From: JBFHKO01 sp041595355
Lineage (GTDB): Bacteria; Pseudomonadota; Gammaproteobacteria; Enterobacterales; Aeromonadaceae
Assembly: GCA_041595355.1 (NCBI GenBank)
Contig: JBFHKO010000091.1
Location: forward strand, 1 to 9,719
DNA length: 9,719 bases
Direction: 5' to 3'
Both the position numbers and the translations under genes were made by a program. Under the pieces are notes generated by a model. The model had not been told where the DNA came from. It searched no databases and saw only the letters and a list, made by a program, of their open reading frames with translations. Positions within the stretch are counted from its first letter, which is position 1. Each line of letters opens with the position of its first letter. Below, one piece after another: positions 6,632 to 9,719 of this stretch.

Positions 6632-6658
6632 TATGGCATCAATAAAGGCGCCTGTAAA
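6630..6658 (-). promoter_or_regulatory. Promoter of relBE
   Basis: On the minus strand TTTACA (6653-6658), a 17-bp spacer and CATAAT (6630-6635) match sigma-70 elements well. The -35 box is the loop of the terminator hairpin that follows rha. Its presence lets the toxin-antitoxin pair be expressed independently of rha. Confidence 0.7.
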
Positions 6659-6666
6659 GGCGCCTT
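6641..6666 (-). terminator. Terminator downstream of rha
   Basis: On the minus strand AAGGCGCC, a TTTACA loop, GGCGCCTT and then TATT form an 8-bp GC-rich hairpin with a short T run, about 50 bp after the rha stop. It would separate rha transcription from relBE. Confidence 0.6.
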
Positions 6667-6716
6667 CCGTGGGTGTTCATCCCGGCGAGCGAGCGCCCGC
6701 CGAGTGAGGCGTGGCT

Positions 6717-6734
6717 TCAGTGGTACTCGTGCTT
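6717..6734. repeat. Direct repeat copy B (end of rha)
   Basis: TCAGTGGTACTCGTGCTT is identical to 6056-6073. Here it is the last five codons and stop of rha (KHEYH-stop). The two copies bracket the relBE module and its promoter. Confidence 0.85.
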
Positions 6735-7631
6735 GCCGATGCGCAGGCCAGTGGTGGCGGTGCGCGCCAGGGCGCGGTGGGCCACGTCGATGGCGCTGTG
6801 CACTGCGGTCAGCTGGTTGAACAGGGCGCGGTATTCCAGCCGGCAGGCTTCGACGTTGATGCCGCGCGAGGTCAGCTCGTTGAGCAGCTGGCTGATGGCC
6901 GACTGGTGAATGTCGCCGAAGCAGATCATCAGGTTGCCTGCCCCGTAGAGGGTCTGGGTCTTGGCGATGGCCGGGTTGGCCTCCAGCCACTGGTCCACCG
7001 GGTAGGCCAGTTCACTCAGCGGGCTGGCCGCCGGCGCCGGGGTGGTCTCTTTGAGCAGCAGCTCGCCTTCGAGCGGGTAGTGCTGCACGAAGCTCAGGGC
7101 ATCCTCGAACTGGCTTTGTTCCAGCTCCTTGTAGGAGGGCACCCGGAAGGTGGTCTTGACGCCGCCCCACAGCTTGGGGAAGGCGAGGTGTTTTTGCTGG
7201 TCGCTGAGGCCGGCGGTTCTGGCCGCCACCGCTTCTTGCAGGGTGCGCTGCTGGGCCGGGGTGAGGCGCTCGCGGGGTTGGGCCGGGGCGGTGAGCGCCA
7301 GCTCCATCGCGTTGAATGCCTCGATATACTGGAGCTTCCACACCAGCGCCTGCTTGCCGGTAAAGCCCATGGCGAGCAGGGTGAAGCCGTCGCGGGTGAT
7401 CTCCCTAGCTGGGTCTTTCCGTGTTCTTCCCGCACCAAGATCCACCTCGATTTGTATGAGCTTAAAATTCAGCTCATACCATTCCGCTGGTAATTCTGCT
7501 GCCAGTGCATCGATTTTTTGGAGGACGTTCTTGTGCTGCTTGTGGAAGTAGTCGGCAATGGCCTTGCTGGTGGTGACTGCGCGGCGGTTGACGATGGATA
7601 CAACGGGGGTGGTGCTGATAAGTGTTGTCAT
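6717..7631 (-). CDS. rha: Rha-family phage regulatory protein
   Basis: A 304-aa protein with the Rha (pRha) domain at about residues 9-112: VVSIVNRRAVTTSKAIADYFHKQHKNVLQKI ... DGFTLLAMGFTGKQALVWKLQYIEAFNAME. Residues about 123-192 (LTPAQQRTLQEAV...LAFPKLWGGVKTTFRVPSYKELEQSQFEDALSFVQ) resemble the ORF6C domain of phage antirepressor-type proteins. Rha proteins act in lysogeny or lytic regulation and can interfere with growth in some hosts; the exact role here is inferred. I chose ATG at 7631 because the Rha similarity starts there. The frame stays open upstream to 7883, but that part overlaps the C4 RNA. The Shine-Dalgarno is poor (GAGA) and lies inside the C4 target, which fits antisense control. 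The last codons are in a repeat shared with the far side of relBE. Confidence 0.88.
   Translation of the reverse strand: MTTLISTTPVVSIVNRRAVTTSKAIADYFHKQHKNVLQKIDALAAELPAEWYELNFKLIQIEVDLGAGRTRKDPAREITRDGFTLLAMGFTGKQALVWKLQYIEAFNAMELALTAPAQPRERLTPAQQRTLQEAVAARTAGLSDQQKHLAFPKLWGGVKTTFRVPSYKELEQSQFEDALSFVQHYPLEGELLLKETTPAPAASPLSELAYPVDQWLEANPAIAKTQTLYGAGNLMICFGDIHQSAISQLLNELTSRGINVEACRLEYRALFNQLTAVHSAIDVAHRALARTATTGLRIGKHEYH
7454..7479. repeat. Inverted repeat inside rha
   Basis: GTATGAGC (7454-7461) and GCTCATAC (7472-7479) form a perfect 8-bp inverted repeat around an AT-rich 10-base loop. It falls in codons for about residues 51-60 of Rha. It may be a protein-binding site, an attenuating hairpin or chance. 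Confidence 0.5.
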
Positions 7632-7634
7632 GAT

Positions 7635-7651
7635 GTTTGGTCTCGTTTCGA
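7635..7651 (-). promoter_or_regulatory. C4 target site over the rha ribosome-binding region
   Basis: On the minus strand TCGAAAC, GAGA, CCAAAC ends 3 bases before the rha ATG. TCGAAAC and CCAAAC are fully complementary to GTTTCGA and GTTTGG of the C4-like RNA. Pairing would cover the only purine-rich Shine-Dalgarno candidate. Confidence 0.72.
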
Positions 7652-7679
7652 TACGATTGACCACCATCAACACGATGGC

Positions 7680-7757
7680 GGCCGGGAGGTTCGAAACCTG
7701 CCAAACACAGGTGGAGTTATTCCCCTTTCGGGTATTGTATTCCTCGCCCTCCCGGCC
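7680..7757 (-). ncRNA. C4-type antisense RNA upstream of rha
   Basis: The minus-strand transcript can fold with a perfect 10-bp closing stem, GGCCGGGAGG (7748-7757) with CCTCCCGGCC (7680-7689). Inside are two hairpins, CCC-GAAA-GGG and ACCTG-TGTTTGG-CAGGT. The segment GTTTGG-CAGG-TTTCGA (7691-7706) is complementary in both halves to a site over the rha start and to another upstream. This is the architecture of the P1/P7 C4 RNA, which is cut from the same transcript as ant and blocks its translation. The identification rests on structure and complementarity seen here plus knowledge of C4; processing is not visible. Confidence 0.75.
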
Positions 7758-7899
7758 ATGACAAACTGGCGCGGTTGCCGGATCCTGTTGGGATCGCGGG
7801 CATAAAAAATCCACGACTGACGGGCGCGGGAGAGACCGGTTTGGAAGGAGTTTCGACACTCTTGAAGTGAAGAGTAGCCGCATCCGGGGCTTTCGTCAA
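7717..7899 (-). CDS. Leader ORF overlapping the C4 RNA (uncertain)
   Basis: A TTG-started 60-aa frame (TKAPDAATLHFKSVETPSKPVSPAPVSRGFFMPAIPTGSGNRAS...) runs through the upstream C4 target and stops inside the C4 hairpin region. I recall similar small ORFs from prophage leader regions near ash-type or antirepressor genes, but cannot confirm. No good Shine-Dalgarno is seen. It may be a translated leader comparable in position to P1 icd, or a by-product of the constrained RNA. A second frame is also open here, in frame with rha from ATG 7883; I do not annotate it as part of rha. Confidence 0.3.
   Translation of the reverse strand: MTKAPDAATLHFKSVETPSKPVSPAPVSRGFFMPAIPTGSGNRASLSWPGGRGIQYPKGE
7839..7856 (-). 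promoter_or_regulatory. Second C4-complementary site, upstream of the C4 RNA
   Basis: On the minus strand TCGAAAC, TCCTT, CCAAAC repeats both halves of the target found at the rha start, about 80 bases before the C4 RNA. In P1 the c4 region also has an upstream copy of the target boxes, used in control of the transcript. Confidence 0.65.
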
Positions 7900-7944
7900 T
7901 GGGGTCGCCGGGATGGGGGTGGCGTCATCCCGCCGTGTCAGGAT

Positions 7945-7971
7945 AGTTGTCCGATCAACTGATTTGAGTTG
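7945..7971. promoter_or_regulatory. Helically phased AGTTG/CAACT boxes
   Basis: AGTTG (7945-7949), CAACT (7956-7960) and AGTTG (7967-7971) alternate in orientation with starts exactly 11 bp apart. They lie at the end of the 61-aa ORF, upstream of the C4-rha transcript, where an operator would be expected. No convincing -35/-10 pair is seen nearby. Confidence 0.35.
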
Positions 7972-8140
7972 CTAACAGACGGTGGGCGTAGATGGCCTGG
8001 ATCAGGCTGGCCGGAATGCTTTTCCGGTAGTCAATCGTGGATGCTGCGGTCTGGTGTTGGAGTTTGATTTGGAGGTGGCAGGCTAGGTGCTTCGGCGGTG
8101 CAAACAAAGGGCGCTGTTGCGCCCATAAAACATTAGTCAC
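7955..8140 (-). CDS. Small phage-type protein of unknown function
   Basis: A 61-aa frame starting GTG at 8140, whose GTGA overlaps the fic stop by 4 bases: MTNVLWAQQRPLFAPPKHLACHL...STIDYRKSIPASLIQAIYAHRLLATQIS. The C-terminus resembles small hypothetical proteins I recall from enterobacterial prophages and P4-like elements, with endings similar to IQAIYAHRL. Function is unknown. The 4-base overlap suggests coupled translation with fic, although its composition is more GC-rich than fic. A longer in-frame start at 8191 would lie inside fic. No signal peptide or membrane segment is seen. Confidence 0.55.
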   Translation of the reverse strand: MTNVLWAQQRPLFAPPKHLACHLQIKLQHQTAASTIDYRKSIPASLIQAIYAHRLLATQIS

Positions 8141-9501
8141 TTCAGCCAAAGTTCTTTTATTTTGTTGGTGCCGAGCATGGAGTACACCCATTCCCTTCCA
8201 GATTTTTCTTTTTTAAATAAATTCAACTCAACAAGCCCGTTTAACACGCTGGCTGCCGTGTTATATGAGCAGCCAAGGTTCTCGCTGGTATTTGTGGCTG
8301 TGAAGTGTTTTGCAAGCCCACTTTTTGCGACTTGAAAAACGGTTTGTTGCTTATCGCTTAGCTTCCGGTATAACCCTGAATCCCAAAGCCATCTATTGAA
8401 ATCCTCGATATCCTTTAATGTCTTCTTGTAGGCGCTTTTGAATTCGGCTATTGCCCTTATAATCACCCCGCTTTGATAGTCAAGGAAATATGTTAGATCC
8501 ATTTCGTCGGTTTCTGTATGCAAATAGCTTTTGCCATATTTTATGGGTGCGGCCTTCAGTAGTACACTAATCGCAATGTATCTAAATGCTGCAAAATCAT
8601 TCTTGAACATATACCAATAAAATAGGGCGCGAGCGACTCGACCATTGCCATCATAAAATGGATGCTCATATCCGATAGCAAAGTGGAGGCACATTGCCTT
8701 AACCAATGGGTGAACATAGTTTTTGTTGTCTATGTCATGATGGCATGTGTTTGCCCATTCAGCGATTGATTTCAAACGTCTCTTTAAGCCTTCAGCAGCA
8801 GGGGGTACGTGAACGGTATCCCCTTCAGCATCCACAACCACCACGTCATCTGTATTTCTAAATGACCCCGGTCTGTATTTTTCATCGTCGATACCTTCAA
8901 CGCCTATTTTATGCAGGTCCGCAATCAACGAGGCAGACAAATCATCATGCCTCTTATCCCAGGCAAATTTCATCATCTTGAAATTACCCAAGATCATCTT
9001 CTCATCAGGCGTTCTTGGCTTTCTTTGTCTTTTTAGTAAGTCTTTTGCAACCCTGGTCGTAGTTGCAGCACCTTCAAGCTGACTACTACTAATTGCTTCG
9101 TCTTCAACCAAGTCATGTAATAGATATTCAAAGTGCTTAGTTTCCCCTATTTTGCTAGTCATCCACTCCAAGGCTGCGCTTGTTGCATTTCTATCTGTTT
9201 CGGAGATGGCCTTCTGAATCGTCGGCGTTAACGCAAATCCACAGGGTTTTGGTGGTGAGCCAAGCGATATCAAGGTGCTTATATGCTTGAACCTTGCGAG
9301 CTTGACGATTGACCATGCAAGTACAGGTTCAATGCCTTTTGGCAGCCTATAGCGCAACTCATCAAAATGAAGATAACGACCTTTAGCATCAACAGGTGAG
9401 AATAGCTCAAGGTACTGTTCGATCTTCTCTGGGCACTCTTTTGCTATGTGCTCGAAAGGTGCTCTTATGGTGTTTTTTGGTGGTAATGCAACCTTGCTCA
9501 T
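8137..9501 (-). CDS. fic: Fic family protein, class II, with C-terminal winged helix
   Basis: A 454-aa Fic-domain protein. The complete catalytic motif HPFYDGNGRVAR occupies residues 280-291; such enzymes usually transfer AMP from ATP to target proteins, with H280 as base. An inhibitory helix motif (S139-SQL-E143-G144) precedes the Fic core, which marks class II, in which the glutamate blocks productive ATP binding until relieved. Residues 381-441 (LSDKQQTVFQVAKSGLAKHF...YNTAASVLNGLVELNLFKKE) look like a winged helix. I chose ATG at 9501 because GAGGG (9510-9514) is 8 bp upstream; ATG at 9528 has no Shine-Dalgarno. The gene is much more AT-rich than its neighbours, a sign of separate acquisition. 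Role as regulator, toxin or phage defence cannot be told from sequence. Confidence 0.93.
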   Translation of the reverse strand: MSKVALPPKNTIRAPFEHIAKECPEKIEQYLELFSPVDAKGRYLHFDELRYRLPKGIEPVLAWSIVKLARFKHISTLISLGSPPKPCGFALTPTIQKAISETDRNATSAALEWMTSKIGETKHFEYLLHDLVEDEAISSSQLEGAATTTRVAKDLLKRQRKPRTPDEKMILGNFKMMKFAWDKRHDDLSASLIADLHKIGVEGIDDEKYRPGSFRNTDDVVVVDAEGDTVHVPPAAEGLKRRLKSIAEWANTCHHDIDNKNYVHPLVKAMCLHFAIGYEHPFYDGNGRVARALFYWYMFKNDFAAFRYIAISVLLKAAPIKYGKSYLHTETDEMDLTYFLDYQSGVIIRAIAEFKSAYKKTLKDIEDFNRWLWDSGLYRKLSDKQQTVFQVAKSGLAKHFTATNTSENLGCSYNTAASVLNGLVELNLFKKEKSGREWVYSMLGTNKIKELWLK

Positions 9502-9532
9502 CTCAAAATCCCTCAAATTTGAGTTCATTCTA
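9502..9532 (-). promoter_or_regulatory. fic leader: palindrome over the ribosome-binding site and possible -10
   Basis: CTCAAATTTGAG (9512-9523) is a perfect 12-bp palindrome that includes most of the fic Shine-Dalgarno, with another CTCAAA at 9502-9507. On the minus strand TAGAAT (9527-9532) is a possible -10, though its -35 is weak. A transcript from it would start near the palindrome, supporting the 9501 start codon. Confidence 0.4.
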
Positions 9533-9719
9533 GATCATGTCATGGTTTCAATAAATGTCTTTTTTGAGACAAAAACGATTTTGATTACCACCGACATTCA
9601 GCCAGCTTCAACAAGCGGGCAGGCATGGGGGCAGTTCTGATACTTGTATCAATCAGGGCATCGATCATTGTTTCCAAGTCAAATCGATGGTTGAACTTAA
9701 AACAGAACTCACTCAGATA
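9533..9719. other. AT-rich non-coding stretch upstream of fic
   Basis: I see no convincing gene here. It contains a palindrome TGATAC-TT-GTATCA (9638-9651) and an inverted repeat CATCGAT (9659-9665) / ATCGATG (9683-9689), both possible operators for fic or for a divergent gene beyond the window. GTCT-TTTTTT-GAGAC near 9557 could form a weak hairpin. Confidence 0.4.

Noticed and set aside
6711..7493. Plus-strand 260-aa frame opposite rha
   Set aside because: It mirrors the rha codons and has no recognisable domain; rha has a clear Rha domain.
7632..7883. Upstream extension giving a 388-aa Rha
   Set aside because: The frame is open, but the added 84 residues lie over the C4 RNA and its targets, show no domain resemblance, and the Rha similarity starts at the ATG at 7631. 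Kept only as a possible leader frame.
9446..9640. Plus-strand 64-aa frame upstream of fic
   Set aside because: It overlaps the fic start, has no supporting Shine-Dalgarno or family resemblance.

Overview
The left part of the window (1 to about 4268) looks like the chromosome of a GC-rich gammaproteobacterium. The gene order is ppiD (3' end), uvrY, uvrC, pgsA, then tRNA-Gly(GCC), tRNA-Cys(GCA) and tRNA-Leu(UAA). E. coli has the same uvrY-uvrC-pgsA-glyW-cysT-leuZ order. GC content and protein character suggest Aeromonadaceae, but that is an inference; no species marker is present.

From the 3' end of tRNA-Leu onward the window is an integrated element, probably a prophage or phage-satellite-like island. 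Every island gene is on the minus strand. A tyrosine recombinase ends 14 bp past the tRNA CCA end and reads toward the tRNA. Upstream of it, in an overlapping operon, are a DUF4224 protein and a 124-aa winged-helix-like protein. Next come a RelBE/StbDE toxin-antitoxin pair, a Rha-family phage regulator, a small 61-aa phage-type ORF, and an AT-rich class II Fic protein. The far end (attR) is not in the window.

The most interesting region is 7630 to 7900, upstream of rha. It can fold as a C4-type antisense RNA: a 10-bp closing stem around two hairpins. The RNA carries a two-part antisense segment complementary to two places in the same transcript, one covering the rha ribosome-binding region and one upstream of the RNA. 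That is the layout of the P1/P7 immI c4-ant switch, here apparently attached to a Rha protein.

The second point of interest is that the toxin-antitoxin module lies between two copies of an 18-bp sequence encoding the last residues and stop of Rha (KHEYH-stop). This suggests the module was inserted at the rha 3' end and regenerated it. The relBE promoter also appears to be built into the rha terminator hairpin.

Working model: the recombinase operon handles integration and excision at leuZ, the C4/Rha unit controls the lytic or immunity decision, and the RelBE and Fic genes are accessory maintenance, toxin or possible defence cargo.
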